A stretch of 64,000 nucleotides of DNA. Source: Mauremys mutica (Eukaryota; Chordata; Testudines; Geoemydidae). The notes beneath the pieces are model-generated. The model saw only the letters and a list, made by a program, of their open reading frames with translations. It was not told the DNA's origin and did not search any database. The position numbers and the translations under genes were made by a program. Positions 1 through 12,194 of the stretch are shown one piece after another; within the stretch, counting starts at the first letter, position 1; each line of letters opens with the position of its first letter. The stretch is taken from positions 302,640,781 to 302,704,780 of the forward strand of contig NC_059072.1 in NCBI RefSeq assembly GCF_020497125.1, written 5' to 3'.

Positions 1-2384
1 ACATTGATGTTTCAAATCACACAGCATGTGTTTTGTGGTTTCTCTTCATAAACCATTTAGTAACCCCTCCACACCACTTCAGAAAGAAGAAGCGTTTTTT
101 TTTCAAGATGGGACTAGTCCGGTCATGGGGGAAAAGGAACATGTTGGACGAAGGAAGAAATCTGAAATTATAGTTGTACATTGACTTAGGGTTTTCTTTT
201 CAATTAAGAGGATGATCTGAATTATATATCACTGTGTCCAACAATGATGGGGAAATTAACACATTGCTCTATGCATTGAGCAGCATTAAGAACAATGGAC
301 AATCACATCTAAGCCCCCAGAAATGAGTTTTATGTCAGAACACTTCTGTTAGCCCACATAATGGGAGTGCTGAGGTTACTGTTAAACTCAAGTCTCCCTC
401 AGGGCCAGGATTTTTGCTCCAGGCACAACATGCACCTTATGTCAGGGCTTTCCTGCTACAGAACGCACCACAAGCAAGAATGACACATTCAATGGATTAA
501 AAACCACTTCAAATCATGTGAAATGTGACCAGATGTAACAAATATTACCACATGTACCTGACAAGCCATTCGTGAAATGGCCTCATGACTGTCTGCAGAG
601 TCCTGCACATGAGTTATTCTTGCACTGCCCTGGAATAATTGATGCAGCTGATGTGCACAAAAAATCTGTTCTTTCTTTTTAGCTTTGCTTGTGAGTTGCA
701 GTAGCAGTGGGTCTAACATTACCCTTGCCCCATCCTTTTAAGTAACTGCAATACATGTTGTCTATACTCTTTGGCTACCAAAAATGTTCTAATTTTTTAT
801 TTCAAGAAACAGTAAGATAATGTAAAATACCTATGATATCATGGCCAATGCCACTAGTAGAAAAGGTTCCTTAGGACACAGGAAAATTATTTTTAAAAAC
901 TGTAATAGCAATACAGAGAGGACATTCTTGGAGTACAATGCAGCAATATACATGCAGCAATCTTCATAAAAGTTGCCACTGTCTTTTTAAAAAAATCCAG
1001 TTTTTACTACTACAGTACAAGGTACAAGTAGGGTGTTGTAAGGTGAATGGTCATATATACTATTTGGAACACAGATAGACATTTTCATGTTTCGTTGCCA
1101 ATACCTTTCAATCTGGTCCTGAATGTCAGGGCATTTCATTTGCTAAATTCAACTTGTCAACTGTATCAAATATGTACTAATCCTATTATACGCATCACAG
1201 TCCACTAATAACCATGTAGGAGCCACTACATCTTTTCCTCTTTGATCAGCCCAGATTTAGATACCGGCCAAGGGCAAGAACCATGAACTCTATTGGTAAT
1301 TAGCTTTGGATGCATTTTGCAAGGAGAAGCACATTAGTATTAAATATTCAGTGTAAATAACATTCATCATTTTTAGGGCTTCTGGTTTGGGGATTTTATT
1401 AATTTCATTGTTGAGGGTTTATTTTTAGCAATTTTTGAGTTCTACGTAGATGTCAAAAATTGTTTTTTTGGGGGAGGACTTTCCTCTGTGTCTATACTGT
1501 AATGAGTAATGTATATTATATATATTAGTTGTAAATACAGTAATGAGTAATCTCTCTGTTTCAAATAATACTGTGTTAAAGCGCACTAGGGAATGATTAG
1601 TGTGCATGAGCAGGATTTACCTAGACCAATTAATGTGTAACACTTTAGTGTGCTTAGAAATCATAGCTTCATTACTGCTCCATGTAGACAAGCCCTTAGG
1701 TACAAAAAAACATTTCCAGGGTTTTTCTGGTATTTACTGGACAAACACTGATTTAATTTTTATTTGTGTCAGGGCTGTTTTCTCTATGTTTATTGGTTAA
1801 AACCTAAAATCGGAAGCCTAATCATATTGTACTCTTTAGAGGGTTCTCAATTCCTGTCCACCAACCATGTCCATTTCTGCAGCAAATACATTTTCACTCT
1901 TTCACTATTAGGTATCAAAATAAATTTCTCTATTGCCATTTATATTTGTGTTCCTGAATCTCTCTCTTATCCTAAGGTGGGACAATTTTCCAACCCTGGA
2001 CTGAATTTGTGGATTGACAAGTGCAGTTGTCTAATTTTCTTCTGAACCATTATCTTAGGAATGGCAGTGACTTCTTTCCTTAAGAGCTGGATCCTGGGAC
2101 TGGTTCTGCACAGAAGAGGACCTTTGTGTTCATATAGATCCAACATCAAGAGGGAGACCTTTGGGATGTAAATAATCACAATGCACTTCTTTACCCATTG
2201 ATGCCCCATCACTGGCAGGTGCACATGGGCATCAAGCAGAGGGATAGAAGCAGAGCTGGCTGGAAAATGGAATTTCCCTTCTGAGGGGAATGCTGATCTT
2301 TTGAAACATCCTTTCATCCCAAATCAGAACAAAAAGTCAAAATTTTAAAATTTACTTCAAAACAAAAAGTCTGAAATGACCTTG

Positions 2385-2920
2385 TCAGCTGGGTGGCTTG
2401 GGCCCTTTAAGAAGGAACAGCCCACCTGTGTCTCATTAGCAGCCTCTGGATAGGGCCAGATAGTGGGCAGCTGGTCCTGATAAAGAGCTGGAGGGGAACA
2501 GGAAACAGAGAGAGGAAGCTATGGCAGAGATTGCAGAGAGCAGGAAGCTCCTGCAAGAGACCATCTTTGACCACAGGGAAGGGTATGAGCCTAGAAGCCA
2601 GAGTCATAGGGCTGAAGACAGAGCAGACTCCAGGGGAGCAGAGCAAAACTCCAGGCAGGTCGTGCTGAGAATGGCCTGCTAAATCCGGGAAGAGCAGGAG
2701 AGAACAGAATCCAATGGAAGTGAGAGGGAGAGAAGCCTGACAACAGAGTTTTGTTTTCAGTTTTATGTCAGTAAGTTAGACCCTGGGATAAGGGATACTG
2801 TTGGACCAAAGGTCTGTGTGGAGTTTATTAAGGAGCACTGAAGAAGAGAAACTGAGGCATGGTGCTGGAGAGGAAGCCCAGGCCACAAGGGGGTGCATGG
2901 GAGGTGGCTTCCCTGGTAAC
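2385..2920 (+). repeat. Possible LTR remnant
   Basis: A purine-rich, moderately GC-rich block begins near GGGCCCTTTAAGAAGG and contains CTGATAAAG, a GAGTTTATTAAGG motif and a late GGCCACAAGGGGG segment. Its composition and order (promoter-like AT box, long AGAG-rich stretch, gene-poor tail) resemble the LTR-like block at 39070-39750. I cannot find both ends or a target duplication, so this is a low-confidence call. Confidence 0.3.
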
Positions 2921-2980
2921 AAACCTTATTTAAATATTTCATTTTGACTTTATCAATTTGGCTTTTGTTATATTATAATT

Positions 2981-3179
2981 CAGGGGTCGGCAACCTTTGG
3001 CATGTGGCTCGCCAGGGTAAGCACCCTGGCGGGCAGGGCCAGTTTGTTTACCTGCCACATCGGGACAGCAGTGGGAGCTGCGGTCGGCTGAACCTGCCGA
3101 CTTGGCAGGTAAACAAACTGGCCCAGCCTGCCAGGGTGCTTTCCCTGGTGAGCCGTGTGCCAGAGGTTGCCGACCCCTG
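2981..3179. mobile_element. Palindromic hAT-type MITE, 199 bp
   Basis: The ends are CAGGGGTCGGCAACC and, inverted, GGTTGCCGACCCCTG. The whole element is a near-palindrome. It is flanked by an exact 8-bp duplication TTATAATT (2973-2980 and 3180-3187), the hallmark length for hAT transposons. Inside, each half carries GTTTGTTTACCTGCC (3042-3056) or its inverse (3104-3118). It has no coding capacity; the open frames crossing it are products of the palindrome. Confidence 0.93.
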
Positions 3180-3580
3180 TTATAATTAATATACAAGTCA
3201 AAACATTTTGACTGTATTATACATAAGCTGACATGAAACATGTTGATAATTTCCTATAGAATTTAAATTAAATATATATGTTCCTGAAAAACATTTTGAG
3301 AAGGGAAGAGCACTGGGCACCAGGATACTAAGCAAAATATTATTCTTACAAAAATTGCCATGGTACCGTTAACATCCATAGAGAGCAGGCAGAACCTTGG
3401 CTGTTAACATTTCATCCAAATAACCCCACAAAGTAAATTGTACGGAACTCAGTTTAACTACCTTGAAATGAAACTTGCTGGGATTTGAACTTGTCGCTGT
3501 AGGAAAAGTAGGCATTCAAAACCTGAGCCCTTAAACCAATAAACCATTCTATAACAAAATGTAAATAGAGCTGTACCTAC

Positions 3581-3637
3581 ATTTGCCTGAGATTCGTCAT
3601 GGCCGTTGATCTCTGCTAACTCCTTGGCACTTTTTAA
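3581..3637 (-). CDS. ENOX1: ENOX1 coding exon (5th of five), 19 codons
   Basis: This micro-exon has a strong acceptor (TTTCTTTCTTTAAACTTTGCAG|) and 19 codons LKSAKELAEINGHDESQAN, phase 0 to phase 0. The residues before NGH fit the ENOX1 region just after the coiled coil as I recall it. The donor region reads AAT|GTAGGTACAG and offers two GT sites four bases apart. The first (GTAGGT) keeps phase 0 and is my choice because the family continues in phase 0 here. The second (GTACAG) would give a 61-bp exon and shift the frame unless compensated. The next coding exons (the conserved C-terminal globular part) are not found between 1 and 3580 and presumably lie further downstream on the minus strand. 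Confidence 0.85.
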
Positions 3638-4820
3638 CTGCAAAGTTTAAAGAAAGAAACAAAACAAAAAAGCAACAAAACCAAAACAAAAATTAAAAAA
3701 CACCACACAAAGAACATTACTTGAGTATTTCACACAGTTATCTTTGATTTATTTGAAGTAGCATTTTATAAAGCTTCCAATGAGAAAAACAGATGGAGCA
3801 TATAATTCTAATGAGTTTTTGCTCAAGCCATTTTGAAACCAACATATTTAAGGCTTGATAAGTTTAGTCAGGGGGGAGTAAGGAAAATAATAAGACTGGA
3901 TCATTATTTTTTAAATAATAAGATTAGAAAACAGTTTCAAGGCATAAAAAGTGTACAAAATTGGCTCTCAAAAAGAATAAATGATTTCATTTCCCATTCT
4001 TGTTGCTATTAATTTAAGCTTTGCAGTGTTTGCAAGTTGCCACTAGCTAAATAGTGTTGGCTTATGATTACTTTTGAATGACATATTCTGAGCTGTTTCA
4101 AATGTCAGAGTGCTCCTGTATATTGCCTTCTTGAGGAAGTATACAGATAACTGACACGGCTCCTGAGTATGATGGAGGAGGAAGAGATGTGGAACTCATT
4201 TATTTAGCTATCAGGAGGAAGAACTGGGAAGACACTGCAAATTTCACTACAGGTGATCTGAAGCAAAACTTTTTTTTTCTTAAAGTAAATGAGATTTTTA
4301 ATAGAAATTCAGGATTACTTCATGGGAGATTATAAAATAGTCACTATCAGAAGATTTAAGAAATTACCTAACAATATTTTGGGCCAAATTTTCAAAGATA
4401 TCTGCACATGCAATCTACGGATGAACCCAAACAGACAAGTATGCACCACTGCAACCTTCACATGCTTGCATGAACTGGGGATTTAAGCATGCAGAACAAA
4501 GTGCATTTGCACTTAGGTGTGTGTATTTCTTTAAAAAATGTAGGTCTTTATTCTAACCTATTCAAAATGAGAGTGGGGGAGTAAACAGCTCTTTCTGCTG
4601 TATGCCTTTGTTTCAACCTGTTTTTACTAAGGAAGTAGCAGGTGTTATAAGAGATATCTTTTCTGCCTAACACAAATGCTTTATTGTGTGAGAACAACCC
4701 TAAAATTGTGGTAAAAATGGACACCAGTATGTTTGATTCAGAACAGATGCTATTTTTAGTTAGAGCAGTCCAATGCATTCCATATGAATGTGGCACCACT
4801 TCCATGAAATGACAAGCAAC

Positions 4821-5336
4821 CAGAGCTGGCCGGAGGGAAAATGGCAGCCTGGGTGAACTTGTATTTTGGAGCACCTTGCCCCCGCTGCCTCCTCATCCAT
4901 CCTCCACATTGCCCCTGGCTCCCCACCCAGCCACCCTGGCCTCTGCTGCCTCCGTGGACATCCCAGCCACCCCCCATCACTCCTGGCCCCTGCTGCCTAC
5001 CCCAGACCCCCCTCATTCCCCCATCACCCTTAGCCCCCTCTGCCTCCCCATCCATCCCCTCACCCATCCCCCTTGACTCCCACAGAGTCCCTATCCATCC
5101 CCCCACCACCATGGTCCCCACTTACCTCCCCATCTATCCCCCCATTCCCCTGGTCCCCACTGCCTCCCTGGGCTCCCCACTCCCCATCCTCCTTCCCCCC
5201 ACCCCATTGCCCTGAGCTCCCTTCTGCAGCCTCAGACCCCAGGCCCACCCTGCTCCTTGCCTCTTGACCACAGTGCTCCCCTAACCACGGCACCCTGAGC
5301 ATTTTCCCACATCGCCCACCCATAAGGCCGGCCCTG
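4821..5336. mobile_element. Non-autonomous hAT-type element with C-rich core, 516 bp
   Basis: The element starts CAGAGCTGGCCGG and ends AAGGCCGGCCCTG. It is flanked by an exact 8-bp duplication CAAGCAAC (4813-4820 and 5337-5344). Between the short inverted ends lies about 430 bp of C-rich, T-containing, G-poor plus strand built from loose repeats of a CCCC-AYY-CCC-type unit. The proline/serine-rich open frames here are low-complexity artefacts. Confidence 0.88.
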
Positions 5337-5869
5337 CAAGCAACTCTGTAAAACCACAACACTGCACAAATGGTCACTAGGAGGCGACGGTGTGAACAGT
5401 TGATTCCTCTCGGAGATCAAGAAAATCACTTCCACAAAGCCCCAAAGTTATGAAGTTTTATATTAAATTATATTCTGTGGTAACTCAAAAGTTAGTAATT
5501 TCAATCCTGATTCTGCACACTCTTAATGACACAAGCCATCCTTACTCAAGCAGTCCTGTTGAGTACTGCTGGACTCCCTCACACGAGTAAGAGGTCAGAA
5601 GAGCAGGCTCTTGTCTGGTTGTTTAAGATAACCTGCTCATTGCTCAAAATAAAAAGGCAAGGGAGGTTAGCTAATTTCAAATGTCTACTTACCTTTACTC
5701 CCTCCTTCTTCAGGTTCACCAAGTGCAGCCACCCTACAATCACTGGCTATTACTTGTGTTGGGCAGCATGTATTCTACTGATGATGACTTCAGATTCACC
5801 ATTGAACTACACTCTCACTCTGCTAGAGATTGGAATCTGCTTCTAGGTAAATGTATATACTAGACTTTT

Positions 5870-6105
5870 CCCCCCAAAAAACTTTCCAGCCCATGACCAC
5901 CACTGGTAAGTTTCATAGATGGTAACTCTTGTGTAGCCACAGCATTGGCAGTTGTGGACATTTTCACCTCTGTGCCATCTGCTCTGAGCAGGGTTAGACA
6001 GCACAGAGGATAAAAGGCTAGTGGCCACTGGTGCCTTGTCTACACTAGAACTCCCACCATTGCACTGGGGGTAGCGATAGTAGAAAATGTTAAGGAAAAA
6101 ACGCC
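5870..6105. mobile_element. Decayed DNA-element fragment
   Basis: The right part reads GCCTTGTCTACACTAGAACT and then GGGGTAGCGATAGTAGAAAA with a GGAAAAAACGCC tail. It resembles the right half of the palindromic element at 22877-23137 (GTAGGAAATTTTAGGGGGAAACGCC region). Left end and target duplication are not found. Confidence 0.35.
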
Positions 6106-6354
6106 TAGATGCAGACACACAAAGGGTAACATCCCTTTTTTCCAATTTCTTTTGTTTAAGTTTAAATTATATTCTTGGTATAAAATAGTAACAGAAACCT
6201 CTGAAAAACATACAATATTGGAAAAAACAGGAGCTGCCCTACCCCAGAGGCAGGCTCTATTGCTGTTCAATGGCAAGTGTGGTTACCAGCAAAGAGCATG
6301 CGGATGCATCACACTGAACTAGAGCCAGCAATTGCCAAGGGGCTACCCTTCATG

Positions 6355-6624
6355 CAGGGGCGGCTCTAGGGATTTTGCCACCCCAAGCACAGCAGGCAGG
6401 CTGTCTCTGGTGGTTTGCCTGCGGAGGGTCCGCTGGTCCCGCGGCTTCGATGGACCTCCCGCATGCCTGAGGGAGGTCCGCCGAAGCCGCGGGACCAGCG
6501 GACCCTCTGCAGGCAAGCCGCTGGAGGCAGCCTGCCTGCCGCCCTCGCGGCACCGGCAGAGCACCCCCCGCGGCTTGCTGCCCCAAGCACGCGCTTGGCG
6601 TGCTGGGGCCTGGAGCCGCCCCTG
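6355..6624. mobile_element. Palindromic hAT-type MITE, 270 bp
   Basis: The ends are CAGGGGCGGCTCTAGG and, inverted, CCTGGAGCCGCCCCTG. An exact 8-bp duplication CCTTCATG flanks it (6347-6354 and 6625-6632). The centre is an inverted GC-rich arm pair containing GGTCCGCTGGTCCCGCGGC and its inverse. The several GC-rich open frames on both strands here are shadows of the palindrome, not genes. Confidence 0.93.
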
Positions 6625-8434
6625 CCTTCATGAACCTGAAAGGAAAGCAGAAGGGTTACCACATTAGCAGTGTACTGACATGCCCATGGGGTTTTTTTGG
6701 GAGGGGGGTATTTGTTCTACAGGATCATTCACATTCTACAGGTAATCCATGTGTAAAAATATACAGATCAAAGCCCAGCTGGATCAAAATTCTGCACTAA
6801 GAACTTTGGTTTCTGTGCTTCAGTGCAACAGGCTGGAAATTCTGCCTCAGCTTTAAATTAGCTTTTAAAAATAGTGGGTTTTGCTGAATGTAATATAAAA
6901 ATTTATAATACAATCAATCCATTAGCCCCTGTGCTTTTATTTTGATGTTAAATGTTCACATTTATTTGACTCTGCCCCTGATTTTCAATATTCAGCATGT
7001 CACAGATATTTGCAATGAAAACATGTAGTTGCACTATGGTGGTTGTCAGATTGTAAGATCTTCCTACATGTTTTATAATATTTTGAGTGCTATAGTAAAA
7101 ATATTTTTAAACAGTATTTTATAATGCTGTCCTTTTAATGCTACTAACATATGGTAAAATTGAGACCTAAAATACCGTATATATATATTTATGTTTCCTA
7201 TACAGTATATAGATCCTGCAGGTCCCTTAGCCCATTTCTCATCTGACGTTTTAGGTGCCAGAAAAATTGTAATCAAATCCATTCTTCCTCATACGCTTTT
7301 GTCTAAGATGGCGTTATATCAGTTCACATTTAGAAAGTTAACTTTGCAACCGTAAGCGCTAGAAATATTTTTTTAAAGTGAAAACTTTATTTTGCAGAAT
7401 CTGGATTGTCAGATTATAAAGTATATTTGTGCCAACTGCATCTGACAACAAGTCTGATGTGCATAACTTTAAAAATATGTAAACATTCAAAAATTCAGAA
7501 GGATTTTTTAAAATTGTGAAAACCAGAGACTTTTTGAATCCTTGCCATCTAAATAATTTACGTCGTACACGTCTGAATTTTTTTTACTAGATTACATTAA
7601 TCAATCAAAAAACCAGTCCACTGTCTACTTCAGCTAAAAACTATGGAGTGGTGACTACTGTCTCCATAATCAAATTGTAGACACACAACATTTATTTGTA
7701 TACTCTGTGTGCGTGGACAACACAGTATTTCATCTCCAGTACTATACAAACAGGCACAGATCTTCCTTTGCTGTGAAACGATCCATCTTGCCCTGCATAT
7801 TAGACAATATTTTCAAATACACTTATCAATGTCATACAGCACTTCAGTATCAATGAAAGCAAAAATGAAACGATCAGATTTGCAGAGTATATAAAAGGTT
7901 TGCTTCTCACCACAGTTAGATAAGTGCACTGATGCACTGGAGATTTTTTTTTATGTCATCATGATTCAGTCCTTTGTATACATGTGTCTGCATGAATAAT
8001 ACAGGAGATGCTAAACTCATTTTCCCCACTACTAGTCTTAAAAGAAATGGCTGGCTTTTTCTGAAATATGTTTGCTTTGCTGGTATATTGAACTCTCCCC
8101 AAATTCATTTGTTTTCAGATAGAAATCATTCACACATCACTGGTATCTGTGTGGAGGAACATAACAGAAAATGTTGTACAAGATGTGAGATTAAATATCT
8201 GATATTGCAAAACTGACAGAGTTCAATTTCACTTTGACAAAGTTTCCCCAAACTATACTATCAATTAACTTCAACTAAACTTTGTATATGCTCATTAGAT
8301 CACACACAGGTCACATAAGATCATATACTGATTAGAATGAAGTCAATGGCCAAACTTCCACTGATTTCAAAGGTGCAGGATCAGGCCCTCCGGTGTAGTC
8401 CTAAATAAGGATTATGCTCAATGTAAGCACTCAC

Positions 8435-8542
8435 CTGCTCCTGAAGAACTTTAAGCCTGGCTTGTGTATGTGTTTGTTCTTCTTTTGCTTGCTCCAGTTC
8501 AGATTTTTTGTTATTTAATTCTTCCTGTATACTCAGCAATTG
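8435..8542 (-). CDS. ENOX1: ENOX1 coding exon (4th of five), coiled coil
   Basis: The exon is exactly 36 codons, phase 0 at both ends, reading QLLSIQEELNNKKSELEQAK and then EEQTHTQARLKVLQEQ. It continues the coiled coil of the preceding exon, whose last codons are MQGMQQ, directly into QLLSIQ. The acceptor is TTTTCGCCTACCCAG| and the donor CAG|GTGAGTG, both close to consensus. Because the length is a multiple of three and both phases are 0, skipping this exon would remove 36 residues without shifting the frame. That makes it a natural candidate for alternative splicing, although the sequence alone gives no evidence that it happens. Confidence 0.95.
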
Positions 8543-9301
8543 CTGGGTAGGCGAAAAGAGTGTGATTAGCACCATCAGAATCTGAGCAATCTTAAATATT
8601 GTAAATCTTCACTGCAAGCAACATTTTTCACATTATTTCTATATTTATTATTGTTACTAAGTCTGTTGTGTCTAAGTTGAACAGGATGTAAATTACTTCC
8701 ATCTGGATTTCCTTCCACTGCAGTACAACACAAGGAATGCATTTGTAAATGTGCCGTTAAGCTATTTGTTACACTAAAGCACAAACACTTGGTAGAGTAT
8801 ATCATCCACAGAAGGACTGTCACATCCATCTGAACAACCACCTTATTTGTAGAAGTATATGCTGTGGTTTTAACAATACTAGGGTAAACACTACAGTACA
8901 TGCATAATTCACAAGCACAGCCCTTTACTTTAATTAGTCACTGGCCCAAAGCCATTTCATTCAACGCTAAGCTATATTCTGGAAAGCATTTGCACTTAGT
9001 TGCCAAGAAGACTAAACATTTCGTTTCTTCTCATGCTATGATGGTGATGTGTTATTAGATCACCAAGACGGATGCCCTACAATCAATGCATCAGCCAAGA
9101 AAACTGCTGATGTGATCTGTCAAAACACAAAATGATGACCAAAGGATTATTGTTCCGCTGAGAATTTCTGAAACATAGAGACTTTTTTAAGGGCCTGGCT
9201 CCCCTCATCCTATCCAGTTGTAAGTCATGAACAGACATTGGGACTTGCCAGGAACTGGTCACTGGTTATGTATTTCTGTATAGAGAGGACAAATACTAGA
9301 T

Positions 9302-9947
9302 CAGGGGTAGGCAACCTATGGCACGCGTGCTGAAGGCAGCACGCAAGCTGATTTTCAGTGGCACTCACACTGCTTGGGTCCTGGCCACCAGTCCGGGGGG
9401 CTCTGCATTTTGATTTAATTTTAAATTAATCTCATTAAACATTTTAAAAACCTTATTTAATTTACATACAACAATAGTTTAGTTATATATTATAGACTTA
9501 TAGAAAGAGACCTTCTAAAAATGTTAAAATGTATTACTGGCACCCAAAACCTTAAATTAGAGTGAATAAACCAGGGGTCAGCAACCTCTGGCACGCGGCT
9601 CGCCAGGGTAAGACCCTGGCGGGCCGGGACAGTTTGTTTACCTGCCACGTCGGTAGGTTTGGCGGACCGAACCTGGGCGCGGTTTGCCATCCCAGGCCAA
9701 TGGGGGTGGTGGGAAGCTGTGGCCAGGACGCCCCTCGCCCACGCTGCTTCCTGCCGCTCCCATTGGCCTGGGACGGTGAACCACGCCCAGTGGGAGCTGT
9801 GGTCCGCCGAACCTACCGACGTGGCAGGTAAACAAACTGGCCCAGCCCGCCAGGGTGCTTATCCTGGAGAGCCGCGTGCCAGAGGTTGCCGACCCCTGGA
9901 ATAAATGAAGACTCGGCACACCACTTCTGAAAGGTTGCCGACCCCTG
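9302..9947. mobile_element. hAT-type element hosting a second hAT insertion
   Basis: The outer element starts CAGGGGTAGGCAACC and ends GGTTGCCGACCCCTG. It is flanked by TACTAGAT (9294-9301) and TACTAGAC (9948-9955), a 7/8 match. The left subterminal part contains an internal inverted repeat around GCACGCGTGC and an AT-rich middle. The inner element at 9572-9898 interrupts it, so the pre-insertion length was about 311 bp. Confidence 0.85.
9572..9898. mobile_element. Palindromic hAT-type MITE nested in 9302-9947, 327 bp
   Basis: The ends are CAGGGGTCAGCAACC and, inverted, GGTTGCCGACCCCTG, with flanks GAATAAAC (9564-9571) and GAATAAAT (9899-9906). It is a long near-palindrome carrying GTTTGTTTACCTGCC at 9632-9646 and the inverse at 9823-9837. 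It belongs to the same family as 2981-3179 but keeps a longer GC-rich middle. Non-coding. Confidence 0.88.
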
Positions 9948-10854
9948 TACTAGACCCTGCTAACTAGCAAATAAATATAATCAAGAGATTACAAACTGGT
10001 TTAGTATCTCTCCTTTTAGTAATCAAGCAAGGAAAATTTATTTGCTGTGAAAACATGGTACTTTGATTACTATTTTTTAACAGAGTGTGTAAGTGAACAA
10101 TTGCATTAGTAGCAAGAAACTTCAGTTACTGGTGTTATACATAGTAAACATTTAAGGCTTAATTTACCCAGGTGTTTAGTACCCATAACTCTCTGACTTC
10201 AGCTAATGCTGTGGGCCCTTTTAGTGCGCAAATTTTATATCATGTAGTTAGCAGTATTAAGCATCAAAGTTTCTTCTTCAGTGCTGTGCAAAACCTGCTT
10301 TTAGAGCTGCGTGGAAATGTCTGAAGCATCAAGGCTTGAGTAGGGATTGATACAGAATTCCTGATGTGAATGACTACCAGCTGGATGGATTAATTCAATG
10401 TTTTAAAGGTCTCTAACACTGCCATTACACACACACCATTTTCCAATTAATTGTGCTCATTTTCCAGGGCGATTCAGAAAATCCAGTGCATCACATTCCA
10501 TCAGACAATATATAGCCACATGAAACCAAACAAATAATAATCATTTATGAAACAGAATGTCCCGTTTATTAACATGCTAAATAGCTTACACGTTTATACA
10601 ATTTGGGCCATGACACATATCTAAACTGATTGACAAAGTTTGCATAGCAAGTGGAAGCAAATATTAAAAATGGTTTCAGTCCCATTGGTTCCTGGGCTAG
10701 ACAGTCTACATAAACTTCTTCCTATGAACACTCCCAGACTTTTCAACCTCCCATGGCATTGCTGGGTCACCACAGCTAGATGGAAGTAAATTTTGATAAA
10801 TCACCTTTTTATATTTGTGACGGCAATCCAAACTATAGCTAGGTTGCTTTAGTG

Positions 10855-11208
10855 CAGTGGTTCCCAAACTGTGGGCGACGTCCCCCTAGTGGGGCATGGA
10901 GAAACGTCCAAGGGGACATGGTGGGGCTCAGGCCAGACTCCATGGCGGGGCGGGGAGGGAGTGCCACCCAGCCCTGCCCTGCCCCCAGCTCCGCTCCAGC
11001 CCCATCTCTGGCCCCATCCCCCAGCCGCAGCTGCTGCCCTGGCTCCAGCTGTGACTTGACCGCCGACTCCCAGCCCCCTCTCTCAGTCACCAGCCCTCGT
11101 TTCCGGCCCCTGGCCCAGCCACAACTCTGCTCCCGGCCAGGGGGGGATATGGACACATTCCATTCCTGGTAAGCAGGGGACCCAAGAGGAAAAGTTTGGG
11201 CACCACGG
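10855..11208. mobile_element. Non-autonomous hAT-type element, 354 bp
   Basis: The start CAGTGGTTCCCAAACTG and the inverted end AAGTTTGGGCACCACGG are imperfect terminal inverted repeats. An exact 8-bp duplication CTTTAGTG flanks the element (10847-10854 and 11209-11216). The interior is GC-rich with repeated CCCCAGC-type units; no transposase is encoded. Confidence 0.9.
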
Positions 11209-12194
11209 CTTTAGTGGCTTCTCACTCCTACGTTCTTTTGAAGCCTTGAAGCTATATATGTTTTAAGATTTACCAGCAGAAAATGCATCTGGGTCTGCTG
11301 AGTGGTCTGAGGCAGCTAATAAAGATACCATAAACTTGCTGTGGTGAGAACATGGAGAAGGTGAGCGCCTAGTCAACCTGTACATCACTGTTATTAAATA
11401 TACACATTCATTACAGCCGCTTGGGAATTTTCTATCGGAACATTTTTCTGTCAGAAAGCACCAATTCTGCAGGGCAATGTCAAAATTCCAATGAAAATCA
11501 GGCAGGTTTCTGACCCTTCTAGCTCCATCTGGTGAGTTGCTGGGGAGCCTGGACTTCCTGACTCCTCAAGTAGCTTGCTTGGTGGACTGAGTGGCACCTG
11601 AGAGCCTAGAAGCCTTGGAAGCCCCAGCTTCCAGGCTTCAGGTAGCTTGGTTCCCTGCTTGGCTGGCTTCCTGGGCTGGTTTCCTGGAAGATTTGTTTGT
11701 TGCCATCTTGTGAAAAATTGTGAGATTTCTTTTTCTTTTCTCTACAGAAAAAGAAGTTTTCAAAATCTCAGAATTTTTCATAGGATGGAAAATCCTGTTC
11801 TCACTCGGCTCTGGTCCTTACATATTACACACAAACAACTATGCTAAAGAAACATTATTAGGGTTGCAAAGTCAAGTCCTCCAAAGTTAGGAAATGCCAG
11901 AATGGAGGTTTCCTGTGCAACCTTAATTCAATCCTCATTTGTATACAGATTACGACACACTCTAAGTACATCAGGACATTTTTTCCCCAGAGGACCCCTG
12001 TCTCATTCTGTGTAAAGGATGGACGGTGCTCACTTAATGGGCAACTATTTGATATTTGGTTTATCCTCACTGTTCAATGTGTAGCCATATGACTTATTTA
12101 CCTCACACTATTCAAACTCTGCTGTGAAAGCAGAATTATCCATTTCCTCATGGGCTTTTCCATGGCGCTCATCACTACATATGTGAGTGCTCCA

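Larger units (their letters stand above)
1..3580 (-). other. ENOX1: ENOX1 intron, incomplete at window edge
   Basis: No exon was found here. The stretch holds a hAT MITE (2981-3179) and a GC-richer LTR-like stretch (about 2385-2920). The rest, including 1-2380 and 3190-3580, is AT-rich unique-looking sequence in which I recognise nothing. Short open frames in this interval have no family resemblance. Confidence 0.8.
3638..8434 (-). other. ENOX1: ENOX1 intron, about 4.8 kb
   Basis: The intron is bounded by the GT of the 8435-8542 exon and the AG of the 3581-3637 exon. It contains two palindromic or GC-rich hAT-type elements (4821-5336 and 6355-6624) and a decayed DNA-element fragment (about 5870-6105). 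I recognise nothing in 3640-4820, 5345-5860, or 6633-8430 apart from AT-rich sequence. Confidence 0.85.

Noticed and set aside
489..719. Possible downstream ENOX1 exon (minus strand frame with KAKKKEQ)
   Set aside because: The residues do not match the region expected after NGHDESQAN and there is no matching acceptor/donor pair with phase 0.
4756..5377. Several overlapping proline- or glycine-rich frames on both strands
   Set aside because: They are products of the C-rich low-complexity core of the 4821-5336 element.
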